Of a stretch of DNA of 64,000 nt, positions 54,094-62,873 are shown in pieces. The stretch's first letter is position 1. The number at the start of each line of letters is the position of its first letter. The position numbers and the translations under genes are program-made. Origin of the DNA: Conchiformibius sp. (GTDB lineage: Bacteria; Pseudomonadota; Gammaproteobacteria; Burkholderiales; Neisseriaceae); assembly GCA_029984035.1 (NCBI GenBank), contig JASBYJ010000011.1, positions 1 to 64,000 of the forward strand, written 5' to 3'. Under the pieces are notes generated by a model. That model was not told the DNA's origin, did not search any database, and saw only the letters and a list, made by a program, of their open reading frames with translations.

Positions 54094-55122
54094 CTAAACG
54101 TTTTCAGGCAGCCAAGACGGTTCGCAATCCAGTGCCACGCCGAAACGCTGCAACACTTGCGAACAGACAAAATCCGATAATGCCCGTACATCTGCGGCAA
54201 CGGCATGGCCGCAATTGACCAATACCAAAGCCTGCTTGTCGTGCACCGCCGCACCGCCGATGCGGTGTCCTTTCAGGCTGCATTGGTCAATCAGCCAGCC
54301 GGCCGCCAATTTCACTTTGCCTCCTGTCTGCGGATAGTGCGGCATATTCGGATAATCGCGCAATAAGCGTTCGGCAACGGCGGCATCTACAATCGGATTT
54401 TTGTAGAAGCTGCCGACATTGCCCAATATTTTCGGGTCGGGCAGTTTGCTGCGGCGGATACGGCACACCGCATCGGCAACCGCTTGCGCGGTGATTTCCC
54501 CGCCCTGCTGCTGTAAGATTTTTGCTACATCGCCGTAAACCGTGTTGGCGGAAAAATGTTTATTCAAACGAAACCGCACGGCGGTAATCACAAACCGTCC
54601 TTTGCCTGCCTGCTTGAACAGGCTGTCGCGGTAGGCAAAACCGCAGTCGTCATGGCCGAGTACGACAAACTGCATTGTATCCAAATCGAAACAGCGGACG
54701 CTTTCAATCCAATCTTTCACTTCCACGCCGTACGCGCCGATATTTTGCACGGGCGATGCGCCTACCGTACCGGGAATCAGGCTTAAATTTTCCAAACCGC
54801 TCCAACCCTGCGCCAAAGTGTACTGCACGAAATCGTGCCACACTTCTCCTGCCTGCGCCTCCACCCATACGTGGTCTCCGTCTTCCGCCATCAGCTTGAT
54901 GCCTTTTGTGGCCAGCCGAACCACCAAGCCGTGATAATCGCCCGCAAACACAATATTGCTGCCGCCGCCGAGCCATAATACGGTGTTGCGGTCAAACTCG
55001 GGCAGGCTGCAAATAGCGTTCAGGCTGCCTTCATCGTGCAGTTCGGTGTAATAGGCTGCCTTGCAGGGAAGGCCGAAAGTGGTGTGGGGGGTAAGGTTGT
55101 AATGGCGGACGGGTGAATTCAT
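54094..55122 (-). CDS. murB: UDP-N-acetylenolpyruvoylglucosamine reductase
   Basis: Reduces UDP-GlcNAc-enolpyruvate to UDP-MurNAc with NADPH and FAD in peptidoglycan synthesis. The 342-aa length and motifs fit the E. coli-like type I: NTVLWLGGGSNIVFAGDYHG near 45 (FAD), LIPGTVGASPVQNIGAYGVE near 113 and GNVGSFYKNP near 225 (catalytic Ser). The ATG at 55122 is where homology begins, but its ribosome site is poor, and the longer frame starting at 55170 cannot be excluded. DUS copies border the gene on both sides. Confidence 0.93.
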   Translation of the reverse strand: MNSPVRHYNLTPHTTFGLPCKAAYYTELHDEGSLNAICSLPEFDRNTVLWLGGGSNIVFAGDYHGLVVRLATKGIKLMAEDGDHVWVEAQAGEVWHDFVQYTLAQGWSGLENLSLIPGTVGASPVQNIGAYGVEVKDWIESVRCFDLDTMQFVVLGHDDCGFAYRDSLFKQAGKGRFVITAVRFRLNKHFSANTVYGDVAKILQQQGGEITAQAVADAVCRIRRSKLPDPKILGNVGSFYKNPIVDAAVAERLLRDYPNMPHYPQTGGKVKLAAGWLIDQCSLKGHRIGGAAVHDKQALVLVNCGHAVAADVRALSDFVCSQVLQRFGVALDCEPSWLPENV

Positions 55123-55248
55123 ATCGAGTATTTCAATAAGTTTTCTGCTGTGTTTTCCAAGCGGAAACACAAAGGCGCTATTTTAAAACATTACCGCCCA
55201 AGATAGTTATTCCGATACGCGGCCGATGCATTCAGGCTGCCTGAAAAA

Positions 55249-56625
55249 TCACAAAGCACGATGCCTCTGCGCCCATTTGCTGCATTTGTCCAAATACCAC
55301 ACCAACACCACCGCCGCGGTGGCAAGCGACAGCACCAGTGCCGTCCAAAAACCGTAAATGCCCATTTCAAAACGGTATGCCAAAATATAGCCGGGCAACA
55401 AACCCAACACCCAAAACGCAACTGCATGAATCATCATCGGCACGCGTGTCAGTTTATAGCCGCGCAAGGCATAAGAAGCGATACATTGGGTAAAGTCAAA
55501 CACCTGGAACACGGCCGTAAAAACCAACACCGAAGCGGCAATGCCGATAATGGCGGCATCATCGGTATAAAGGGCGACCAAAGGCTTACGGAACACCATC
55601 AGAAAAGCACACGTACACAAAGCCAAAATACCGCCGCACAACAATGCCGCTCCGGAAATATAACGCGCACGGACAAACTGCCTTTTGCCGATGGCATAAC
55701 CAATTCTCACCGTTGTCGCCGCGCCCACCGCCTGAGGAATCATATAAACCAAACTGCTCAAACTCAACACCACTTGTTGCGCCGCCACATAACGGCTGCC
55801 CAAATCGGCAATCAGCCACACGATAAAGGTAAACAGGCTGGCTTCCAAAAAATAAGACAACCCAATCGGCCACCCCAATTTCCACATTTGCTTTAACGCA
55901 TCAGTATCGGGACGGGAAAAGCGTTCAGTCAATCCGAACGGTTCAAAATAAGGCTGGCGGACAATATATACCCACAGGCAGACCGTACTAAACCACCACA
56001 CCAAAGCCGTTGCCACGCCCGCGCCCGCGCCGCCCATTCGCGGGATACCCAATCCGCCGAAAATAAACAGATAATTCAAAGGAATATTCAGCAGCAATGC
56101 CGCCCAGCTAATCCACATAATCGGCTTGGGACGGTTCAAGCTGGACGCATACGCATGCAAAGCACGATACAGCATGGCGGCAGGCATGCCCAAAGCGGTA
56201 AAAAACAGATACAGCGCGAACATATGCTCAATCCGGCTGTCCAAATTCAAATAATTTTGCAGCGGCACTATCAAAGCTATCAGCAAAGCCGCACCAATCA
56301 GCCCGATAATCAAACCGAACCACACCCCCTGCCGCCCCGTTTCCCCGATGGCCGCCATTTTTTTCGCACCGTTCAATTGGGCAATCATCGGATTAAGCGC
56401 CGTCATGATGCCGATAAAAGTGATAAACACCGTAATAAACACCGAACTGCCCAATGCCACCGCCGTTAAATCGTCCGTGCCGGCCGCACCTGCCATGGCG
56501 GTATCCACCACCCCTATGGCAACCGATGCGATTTGTGCCGACATCATGGGCAAAGCCAAGGCGAAAATCAAACGGATTTCCTTGCGGAAATCATCAAAAG
56601 AATATTGATTGATATTGAAAAACAT
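55249..56625 (-). CDS. norM: MATE family multidrug efflux protein NorM
   Basis: Exports cationic drugs and dyes in exchange for Na+ or H+ in the inner membrane. The 458-aa protein has 12 membrane segments in two related halves. It matches neisserial NorM closely: IFALALPMMSAQIASVAIG near 25, then ALHAYASSLNRPKPIM near 150, then GWPIGLSYFLEASLF near 250 and QCIASYALRGYKLTRVPMMI near 375. The ATG at 56625 with AAAGGTGG upstream is preferred over an in-frame GTG at 56637. Confidence 0.94.
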   Translation of the reverse strand: MFFNINQYSFDDFRKEIRLIFALALPMMSAQIASVAIGVVDTAMAGAAGTDDLTAVALGSSVFITVFITFIGIMTALNPMIAQLNGAKKMAAIGETGRQGVWFGLIIGLIGAALLIALIVPLQNYLNLDSRIEHMFALYLFFTALGMPAAMLYRALHAYASSLNRPKPIMWISWAALLLNIPLNYLFIFGGLGIPRMGGAGAGVATALVWWFSTVCLWVYIVRQPYFEPFGLTERFSRPDTDALKQMWKLGWPIGLSYFLEASLFTFIVWLIADLGSRYVAAQQVVLSLSSLVYMIPQAVGAATTVRIGYAIGKRQFVRARYISGAALLCGGILALCTCAFLMVFRKPLVALYTDDAAIIGIAASVLVFTAVFQVFDFTQCIASYALRGYKLTRVPMMIHAVAFWVLGLLPGYILAYRFEMGIYGFWTALVLSLATAAVVLVWYLDKCSKWAQRHRAL

Positions 56626-56893
56626 AAACAAAACCACCTTTCAGGCTGCCTGAAAGCTGTCGGATAAAACGAAAACGGATTGTATAACAGTTTCAGAAAG
56701 AAAACCGTTTGCCGCACAAAAGGAGTAAGATAAGCCCGACCGATACCCAATCATTCGGCACCGTGTTTAAAAACCGATGATTCAGGCTGCCTGAATCCTA
56801 CATACCCTGTCTTTCAGGCAGCCTTGCCGCGCAAGCGCACAAACTACATACCCATCCGACACCATTAATCCGACATACCCACAGGAAACGCTC

Positions 56894-57526
56894 ATGACTC
56901 CCCGCAATATCTTATCCGCAGGTGCCGTTATCCCCGTAATGGCAATCCGTGATTTATCTCTTGCCGTTGACTTGGCCCGCGCACTGGTGGCAGGCGGCAT
57001 TCCCACACTGGAAATCACCTTGCGCACACCGGCCGCACTGGATGCCATCCGATTAATTAAACAGGAAGTACCTGATGCTATCGTAGGCGCAGGTACGGTC
57101 ATCAACGCCGAACAACTTAAAGCCGTAGCCGATGCCGGCGCACAATTTGCCATCAGCCCCGGTTTTAACGTGAAATTAGGCGAAGCCGCACTCAACAGTT
57201 CCATACCGCTTATTCCCGGTATTGCGACAGCGGGCGAGTTGATGCTGGCTCTGGAATACGGTTTGGACACATGCAAACTCTTTCCCGCCGAAGCAATAGG
57301 CGGACAAGCCTTATTAAAATCGCTATACGGGCCGTTTCCGCAAGTCAAATTCTGCCCGACAGGCGGCATCACCCCCGCCGGTGCACCCGAATATCTCAAA
57401 CTGCCCAATGTATTATGCGTAGGCGGCAGCTGGCTGACACCCGACACAGCCGTACAAAACCGCGATTGGCACGCCATCACCCGATTGGCACGCGAAGCAG
57501 CCGCATTACGCCCCGTCCGAGCATAA
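56894..57526 (+). CDS. eda: KHG/KDPG aldolase
   Basis: Splits 2-keto-3-deoxy-6-phosphogluconate into pyruvate and glyceraldehyde 3-phosphate in the Entner-Doudoroff pathway. The 210-aa TIM barrel has the catalytic Glu in TLEITLRTPAA near 41, GAGTVINAEQL near 69 and the Schiff-base Lys in CKLFPAEAIGG near 128. CPTGGITPAGAPEY lies near 155. It has an AGGAAACGCTC site. The partner edd is not in the window. A DUS-pair terminator follows. Confidence 0.95.
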   Translation: MTPRNILSAGAVIPVMAIRDLSLAVDLARALVAGGIPTLEITLRTPAALDAIRLIKQEVPDAIVGAGTVINAEQLKAVADAGAQFAISPGFNVKLGEAALNSSIPLIPGIATAGELMLALEYGLDTCKLFPAEAIGGQALLKSLYGPFPQVKFCPTGGITPAGAPEYLKLPNVLCVGGSWLTPDTAVQNRDWHAITRLAREAAALRPVRA

Positions 57527-57527
57527 C

Positions 57528-57561
57528 AAAGGCTGCCTGAAACTTTTCAGGCAGCCTTTTT
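57528..57561 (+). terminator. DUS inverted-pair terminator of eda
   Basis: AAAGGCTGCCTGAAA pairs with TTTCAGGCAGCCTTT, followed by a T-run. It lies directly after the eda stop. Confidence 0.88.
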
Positions 57562-57686
57562 GCCCACAATTCCCATCACCACACTATTTCACGACATCAC
57601 CTTCCAAACCGTCAATCCACAATCGCGCAAATAAACGCGATATACTCTTAAATCCCTTATTTATTGCATCACACCCCTTTCCACCC

Positions 57687-58307
57687 ATGCAAACCACCTA
57701 CCGCACCCTTGCCGCACCCGCTCAAGCCGAATTCAAAGACAAAGGCAGCCGTTTCATCGCCTTCGCCTACCCCGTACAAACCGAAGAAGAAGTCAAACAA
57801 CATGTCAACCGTTTGCGCCAAGAGCATCACAAAGCACGACATTGGTGCTACGCCTACCGACTGGGAACCGACAACAACCGCTTTCGCGCCAACGACGACG
57901 GCGAACCGGCAGGCAGCGCAGGACGGCCGATTTTGGGACAAATTGATTCATTCGGCTTAAGCAACGTATTACTGGTTGTCGTCCGCTATTTCGGCGGCAC
58001 GCTGTTGGGCGTACCCGGCTTAATCCACGCATACAAAACTTCCGCCGCCATGGCTTTTCGGGCAGCCGAAATCGTTGAAAAAAACATTGAAAAGATTACA
58101 CACCTGCAATGCGCTTATCCGCAGCTGAGCGAAGCATTGCGAATTGCCGCCCAATATCAGGCCGCCGTCATCCATCAAGATTTGCAACTGGATTGCCGCC
58201 TAACCCTATCCATTCCGCTGGCCACACACGAAGCCTGCATCGCCGCATGGCTAGAAACGCGGGCAATACAGATACTCGAACCTGAAACTCAAGAACACTC
58301 CGAATAA
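57687..58307 (+). CDS. YigZ/IMPACT family protein
   Basis: A 206-aa protein of the YigZ (UPF0029) family. It has KGSRFIAFAYPVQTEEEV near 20, then HHKARHWCYAYRLG, then NDDGEPAGSAGRPIL and VVVRYFGGTLLGVPGLIHAY near 95 (the family's signature). The C-terminal DUF1949 domain is present. Bacterial members have no firmly assigned role. A link to translation control is known for the eukaryotic IMPACT relatives. No clear ribosome site. Followed at 34 bp by the first parS site. Confidence 0.88.
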   Translation: MQTTYRTLAAPAQAEFKDKGSRFIAFAYPVQTEEEVKQHVNRLRQEHHKARHWCYAYRLGTDNNRFRANDDGEPAGSAGRPILGQIDSFGLSNVLLVVVRYFGGTLLGVPGLIHAYKTSAAMAFRAAEIVEKNIEKITHLQCAYPQLSEALRIAAQYQAAVIHQDLQLDCRLTLSIPLATHEACIAAWLETRAIQILEPETQEHSE

Positions 58308-58340
58308 ATACCGGCTGCATTTTATTCACAATGTTTGCCA

Positions 58341-58356
58341 TGTTTCACGTGAAACA
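58341..58356. promoter_or_regulatory. parS centromere site 1 (perfect)
   Basis: TGTTTCACGTGAAACA matches the 16-bp parS consensus of the chromosomal ParB family exactly and is fully palindromic. It lies in the spacer between the YigZ gene and etfA, 226 bp from a second identical site. ParB bound here would organise the origin region. parAB are not in the window. Confidence 0.92.
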
Positions 58357-58390
58357 CGCCGCAACAACCACAAAACAGAATCCCGCACCA

Positions 58391-58523
58391 CAATAAGACT
58401 GATACCGTAATATGGTTTAATAAGAATACATATTCTTCAGTAGCTTATTAAAAATTCCACTGAAGAAAATGTTTGCGCGCAATCCGCAAACAACAATATC
58501 GGTCAAATCTTGCAATACAACCT
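58391..58523 (+). repeat. Dispersed 145-bp repeat, copy E
   Basis: Begins CAATAAGACTGATACCG, lacking the first 12 bp of the other copies, and ends CAATACAACCT. It shares the AATAC-ATATTCTTCA, GAAAATGTTT and TCAAATCTTGCAATAC blocks. It lies between the two parS sites. Confidence 0.75.
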
Positions 58524-58537
58524 AAAACAGAATACGG

Positions 58538-58570
58538 AACAGGCTGCCTGAAAATTTCAGGCAGCCTGTT
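58538..58570. terminator. DUS inverted-pair hairpin downstream of etfA
   Basis: AACAGGCTGCCTGAAA pairs with TTTCAGGCAGCCTGTT around a short centre. It sits past the etfA stop on the minus strand and overlaps the first four bases of parS site 2. No T-run, so termination is uncertain. Confidence 0.6.
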
Positions 58571-58582
58571 TCACGTGAAACA
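58567..58582. promoter_or_regulatory. parS centromere site 2 (perfect)
   Basis: A second exact TGTTTCACGTGAAACA, 34 bp from the etfA stop. Its first four bases are shared with the right arm of a DUS hairpin. Confidence 0.92.
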
Positions 58583-58615
58583 CTGCATTAATTTGCTGCC
58601 GCAATACCGTCCGCA

Positions 58616-59554
58616 CTACCGTTGCTGCAAAGCGGCAGTCAGTTCGGGTACCACTTCAAACAAATCGCCGACCAATCCGAAATCCGCCACATTGAAAATC
58701 GGCGCTTCGGGGTCTTTATTGATGGCAACAATGGTTTTGCTGTCCTGCATACCGGCAATATGCTGAATCGCGCCGGAAATACCGACAGCAATATACAGCT
58801 CGGGAGCAACGATTTTACCGGTTTGCCCGACTTGACTGTCGTTCGGCGCATATTCCGCATCCACCGCCGCACGGCTGGCACCCAAAGCGGCATTCAATAC
58901 ATCCGCCAAAGGCGTCAATACCGCCTTAAACTGCTCCGCACTGCCCAAAGCGCGTCCGCCCGATACCACAACCCTCGCCTGCGTTAATTCGGGGCGGTCG
59001 GATTGGGTTAGCTCGCGCGACACAAAGCGGCTCAAACTCTGCGCGGGCAGAGCAGACACTGCCGCAATTTCGGCATCTCCGCCGCAGGCAGCCGCAGCAT
59101 CAAACACGCTGGCACGGAAAGTCAGCACCATTTTTTCCTCACGGCACTGCACAGTCGTCAAAACATTACCCGCATAAATCGGACGTACAAAAGTATCCCT
59201 ATCCACAATTTCAATCAAATCGGAAATTTGCGGCACGTCCAACAAAGCGGCGGCACGGGGCATGATGTTCTTTCCGAACACATCCGCCGCCGCCGCCAAA
59301 TAACGGTAGGGCTGCGCCAAAGAAACCAACAGCGGCGCCATATCTTCAGCCAAATTTTCCGCATAATGCGGCGCATCGGCAAACAACACTTTGGCAACGC
59401 CGTCAATCGCCGCCGCCTGCTCCGCTACTGCGCGCACCGCATTGCCTGCCACCAAAACATGCACCTCGCCCAATTGCTTGGCGGCAGTAACCGCATGGTA
59501 AACCGCTGCATTCAAGCTGCTGCCGTTGTGCTCCGCCAATAATAACACCGTCAT
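58616..59554 (-). CDS. etfA: Electron transfer flavoprotein alpha subunit
   Basis: Carries electrons from acyl-CoA and related dehydrogenases to the quinone pool with EtfB and FAD. The 312-aa protein has an N-terminal nucleotide-binding-like domain (1-180) and the C-terminal FAD-binding domain with VVSGGRALGSAEQF near 200, SQVGQTGKIVAPELYIAVGISG near 245 and INKDPEAPIFNVADFGLVGD near 280. ATG 59554 lies 7 bp after AAGGAG. The in-frame TTG at 59572 is rejected. The gene starts 14 bp after the etfB stop. Confidence 0.95.
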   Translation of the reverse strand: MTVLLLAEHNGSSLNAAVYHAVTAAKQLGEVHVLVAGNAVRAVAEQAAAIDGVAKVLFADAPHYAENLAEDMAPLLVSLAQPYRYLAAAADVFGKNIMPRAAALLDVPQISDLIEIVDRDTFVRPIYAGNVLTTVQCREEKMVLTFRASVFDAAAACGGDAEIAAVSALPAQSLSRFVSRELTQSDRPELTQARVVVSGGRALGSAEQFKAVLTPLADVLNAALGASRAAVDAEYAPNDSQVGQTGKIVAPELYIAVGISGAIQHIAGMQDSKTIVAINKDPEAPIFNVADFGLVGDLFEVVPELTAALQQR

Positions 59555-59568
59555 CACATCACTCCTTT

Positions 59569-60315
59569 TCAAATCGCCTTGGCTGCAACCAGTTTTTCCA
59601 CCAATTCGGCCACGCTGCCTACTTTAACGCCCGCCTGACGCGGTTTCGGTTCGGCATAACCCACAATATTCACGCGCGGGCTGATATCCACGCCCAGTTC
59701 TTCTACACTACGCTTTTCCAAAGGTTTCTTCTTGGCCTGCATCAAATTCGGCAGTTTCACAAAACGCGGCTCGTTCAAACGCAAATCCGTACTAATCACC
59801 GCAGGCAACGTCAATGCCAAAGTTTCCGTGCCGCCGTCAATATCGCGCACCACGGTTACACCGTCTGCAGACAAATCCACCTTGCTCACAAAAGCCGCCT
59901 GCGGTGCACCCAACAAAGCCGCCAACATTTGGGCGGTTTGGTTCGCATCGTCATCAATGGCCTGCTTGCCCAACAGCACAAGCTGAGGTTGCTCCTGCTT
60001 CGCTACCGCGGCCAATACCTTAGCCACAGCCAAAGGCTCGGCCGGCGATTCCGTTTCGATATGCAGCGCACGGTCGGCACCCATCGCCAATGCCGTACGC
60101 AGCGTATCCTCACATTTCTTACCGCCCAGCGACACCGCTACAATTTCCGAAATCTTGCCCGCCTCTTTCAGGCGCACCGTCTCTTCCACCGCAATTTCGT
60201 CAAACGGGTTCATCGACATTTTCACATTGCCGATATCCACATCCGAGCCGTCCGCCTTAACACGGACTTTAACGTTGTAATCCACAACGCGCTTTACCGC
60301 CACCAACGCCTTCAT
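59569..60315 (-). CDS. etfB: Electron transfer flavoprotein beta subunit
   Basis: Partner of EtfA, binding AMP. The 248-aa protein begins MKALVAVKRVVDYNVKVRVK and has NPFDEIAVEETVRLKEAG near 36, the family signature VKLPNLMQAKKKPLEK near 190 and LGKQAIDDDANQTAQMLAALL near 115. ATG 60315 follows AGGAGTGTTC. First gene of the etfBA operon. Confidence 0.95.
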   Translation of the reverse strand: MKALVAVKRVVDYNVKVRVKADGSDVDIGNVKMSMNPFDEIAVEETVRLKEAGKISEIVAVSLGGKKCEDTLRTALAMGADRALHIETESPAEPLAVAKVLAAVAKQEQPQLVLLGKQAIDDDANQTAQMLAALLGAPQAAFVSKVDLSADGVTVVRDIDGGTETLALTLPAVISTDLRLNEPRFVKLPNLMQAKKKPLEKRSVEELGVDISPRVNIVGYAEPKPRQAGVKVGSVAELVEKLVAAKAI

Positions 60316-60763
60316 GAACACTCCTAAACATTCAAACAGGCAAATACGCCTGTTTCATTTTCAATCATCGGTTTCCGCTTTTCTGCCAATACCGTTCCGA
60401 ACCTTTCAGGCAGCATAACCGTAAAGCAGAAAATCCAATCGCCGGCATAAAGCCGCAACACCGCACCAGCCGGGCTGCCTGAAACCCAAAAGCGTGTATT
60501 ATAAAGAAAATCAAACGGGGACGATAGCATACCTCTTGACCAATCTCTGCCCGGCACAACCGCTCCAACTTGAAAACAAGGCGGGTTTCCCTTAGAATGC
60601 AGTGCTTTCCCGTGCCGTTGCGCGCACAAACAGAAAGCACGTTATGCCGCTGCATCAAGCAGCTGTGCAGCGTGCTTTTTCTACGACTATCCCTTATTCC
60701 GCTGCCTGAAAAACTTTCAGGCAGCCTGAAAACAACATAAAAGATAAAAATCAGGAGTTCCCC
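60316..60763. other. Divergent intergenic region between etfB and carA
   Basis: 448 bp without a gene. It contains a partial DUS near 60404, a DUS near 60475, and an inverted DUS pair at 60701-60731 just upstream of carA. Promoters for etfBA and carA must lie here but I cannot fix them. Confidence 0.5.
60701..60731 (+). repeat. Inverted DUS pair upstream of carA
   Basis: GCTGCCTGAAA pairs with TTTCAGGCAGC, with a full DUS (AGGCAGCCTGAA) on the right arm. It lies 33 bp before the carA ATG. Its simDUS sequence contrasts with the ATGCCGTCTGAA type found on the other side of carA. Confidence 0.75.
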
Positions 60764-61897
60764 ATGTCCGTACCCGCCATACTCGTATTAGCAGACGGCA
60801 GCATTTTTCGCGGCATATCCATCGGCTACCAAGGCAACACTTCCGGAGAAGTCGTTTTCAATACCGCCATCACCGGTTATCAGGAAATTTTGACGGATAC
60901 ATCTTATGCCAAGCAGATTGTTACCCTGACTTATCCGCATATCGGCAATACCGGTGCGAATGATGAAGATTTGGAGTGCAAAAAAATCCGGGCGGCCGGC
61001 TTGATTATCCGCGATTTGCCTTTGCTGCACAGCAATTTCCGCAGCCAAGAAAGCTTGCAGGAATATTTGGTACGCCATAAAACGGTTGCCATTGCGGATA
61101 TAGACACCCGCCGTTTGACCCGAATTTTGCGAGATAAAGGCGCTCAGGCCGGTGCGATTTTGACCGGCGAAAGCGCGACTGTGGAAGAGGCGCAAAAACT
61201 GATTGCCGAATTCGGCAGTATGGCGGGCAAGGATTTGGCGAAGGAGTTTACCTGCGCCGAGACTTACGAATGGACCGAAGGCGAATGGAAGCTGGGCAAA
61301 GGTTTTGTAACGCCGTCTGAACAGTCGTATCACGTGGTGGCTTACGACTTCGGCGTGAAAACCAATATTCTGCGTATGTTGGCGGAGCGCGGCTGCCGTC
61401 TGACCGTAGTGCCGGCGCAAACGCCTGCCAAAGAGGTATTGGCGATGAATCCGGACGGCGTATTCTTGTCAAACGGCCCTGGCGACCCAGAGCCTTGCAC
61501 TTACGCAATTGCAGCCATTCAGGAATTGCTGGCTGCAAAAATTCCGCTGTTCGGTATTTGCCTCGGCCACCAATTATTGGGGTTGGCCAGCGGCGGCAAA
61601 ACCAGCAAAATGCCGTTCGGACATCACGGCGCAAACCATCCCGTGCAGGATTTGGACAACGGCCGCGTGATGATTACCAGCCAAAATCACGGCTTCCAAG
61701 TGGATGAAAACAGTCTGCCAGAAAATGTACGCATTACCCACCGCTCGTTGTTTGACGGTACCGTACAGGGCATCGAACTGACCGACCGAGCCGCATTCAG
61801 CTTCCAAGGCCACCCCGAAGCCAGCCCCGGCCCGCACGATGTCGCCTATTTGTTTGACAAATTTGTTGCCAATATCCAAGCCGCCAAAGCTGCCTGA
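60764..61897 (+). CDS. carA: Carbamoyl phosphate synthase small subunit
   Basis: Glutaminase subunit that passes ammonia to CarB for carbamoyl phosphate synthesis (arginine and pyrimidine pathways). The 377-aa protein has an N-terminal CPSase_sm domain (1-150) and a class I amidotransferase domain (about 185-375) with SNGPGDPEPC near 235, nucleophile Cys in FGICLGHQLL near 267, and the His/Glu pair in GHPEASPGP near 350. AGGAGTTCCCC precedes the ATG. The 10-mer GCCGTCTGAA, the core of the meningococcal DUS, lies in frame at 61312-61321. The gene ends in GCT GCC TGA. carB is separated from it by 994 bp. Confidence 0.96.
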   Translation: MSVPAILVLADGSIFRGISIGYQGNTSGEVVFNTAITGYQEILTDTSYAKQIVTLTYPHIGNTGANDEDLECKKIRAAGLIIRDLPLLHSNFRSQESLQEYLVRHKTVAIADIDTRRLTRILRDKGAQAGAILTGESATVEEAQKLIAEFGSMAGKDLAKEFTCAETYEWTEGEWKLGKGFVTPSEQSYHVVAYDFGVKTNILRMLAERGCRLTVVPAQTPAKEVLAMNPDGVFLSNGPGDPEPCTYAIAAIQELLAAKIPLFGICLGHQLLGLASGGKTSKMPFGHHGANHPVQDLDNGRVMITSQNHGFQVDENSLPENVRITHRSLFDGTVQGIELTDRAAFSFQGHPEASPGPHDVAYLFDKFVANIQAAKAA

Positions 61898-61903
61898 CGG
61901 TTT

Positions 61904-61947
61904 TTCAGACGGCATGAGCTGCGAGCAAGGCAGATATGCCGTCTGAA
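61904..61947. repeat. Inverted pair of AT-DUS (meningococcal/gonococcal dialect)
   Basis: TTCAGACGGCAT at 61904-61915 and ATGCCGTCTGAA at 61936-61947 are perfect 12-mers of the AT-DUS used by N. meningitidis and N. gonorrhoeae. They form a hairpin with a 20-nt loop and probably terminate carA. I see no other copy of this 12-mer in the window, where AGGCTGCCTGAA is the rule. Confidence 0.92.
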
Positions 61948-62069
61948 AAATGGAAGGAGCGAAGTGCCAACCCAACAAAGCAAAATGAATCATTTGACAA
62001 CGTTGGTTTTTGGTTCTCGCTTCAACCTAATCTACGCTTACTTGCTTTAAGTCCAGGGGGATGTAAATC

Positions 62070-62873
62070 ATGGTTCATAAAGTATTTGAAGAATTTTATT
62101 TTGCAACAGAAGAGCAAATTAAAGACATTAAAGAACTTAATGATTTCTATGATAAAAGAAAGGAATATTCTCATTTTGATGGAAAAATATTCTGTCCAGA
62201 ATGCAAAAAAGCAAGGTTAAAGTATGTTCCTAAGAGTCATCATAAAAGATCATATTTGGCTTCAATAGACTTGCATGAACACATGGATGATTGTTCATAC
62301 AAATATGAGCAAGTAAGCCAGAAAAAAATTAGGTTATATTTGAATGAATTTAATGATTTTGAAATTGAAGATAAATTGGAATCCATGCTGAATAAATTAA
62401 ATAAGGAAAGTAGCCGTACCACATTAAAGGCAGGTATTCTTTTTAATAATAATGAGGATAATCCTTTTTTAATTTCTAAAAATTCAAGCAATGAACAAGT
62501 AAAAATAAAAAAATCAATTCCTCAGCGCAACCTTAAATTTGAGCTAAAAGAAGAAGATGTTGATTGCATTTTTCTTTTTTATGGAGACGTATATTTATCT
62601 GTCGAAAAAGAAGAAAAAGAAAGAAACGGAGAAAAATATTGGATTCATTATCTTATGATTACAACTAAAGAAAACAGAAAAAAATACAAAATTTATCGTG
62701 GTTCTAAAAAAGACAATGCAATAGAAAATCAACTTTATCAAATAGTATTATTTGGATTTTTTGAGAAAAGAGTCCTTCAATACCAGGTTAAAAAAATTGA
62801 GTTAATCAAAAAAGAAAACAGTCCACATCCAAATCAAAGCGCTTTGATTTTTCGTGAAAAAATACTCGTTTAA
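62070..62873 (+). CDS. Unrecognised AT-rich gene in the carA-carB intervening sequence
   Basis: A 267-aa protein with no family that I recognise. The N-terminal third holds a zinc-ribbon-like set of residues: FCPEC at about 41-45, HHKR near 57, DLHEHMDDC near 67-75. The rest is rich in Lys, Glu, Asn and Ile with alternating hydrophobic positions (DCIFLFYGDVYLS near 165, YWIHYLMITT near 190), suggesting a globular alpha/beta domain. No signal peptide or membrane segment. AGGGGGAT lies 7 bp before the ATG, a good ribosome site. It is far more AT-rich than its neighbours, a mark of transfer. carA-carB is known as a variable site in Neisseria. Defence, addiction or colicin-like roles are guesses only. 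Confidence 0.72.
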   Translation: MVHKVFEEFYFATEEQIKDIKELNDFYDKRKEYSHFDGKIFCPECKKARLKYVPKSHHKRSYLASIDLHEHMDDCSYKYEQVSQKKIRLYLNEFNDFEIEDKLESMLNKLNKESSRTTLKAGILFNNNEDNPFLISKNSSNEQVKIKKSIPQRNLKFELKEEDVDCIFLFYGDVYLSVEKEEKERNGEKYWIHYLMITTKENRKKYKIYRGSKKDNAIENQLYQIVLFGFFEKRVLQYQVKKIELIKKENSPHPNQSALIFREKILV

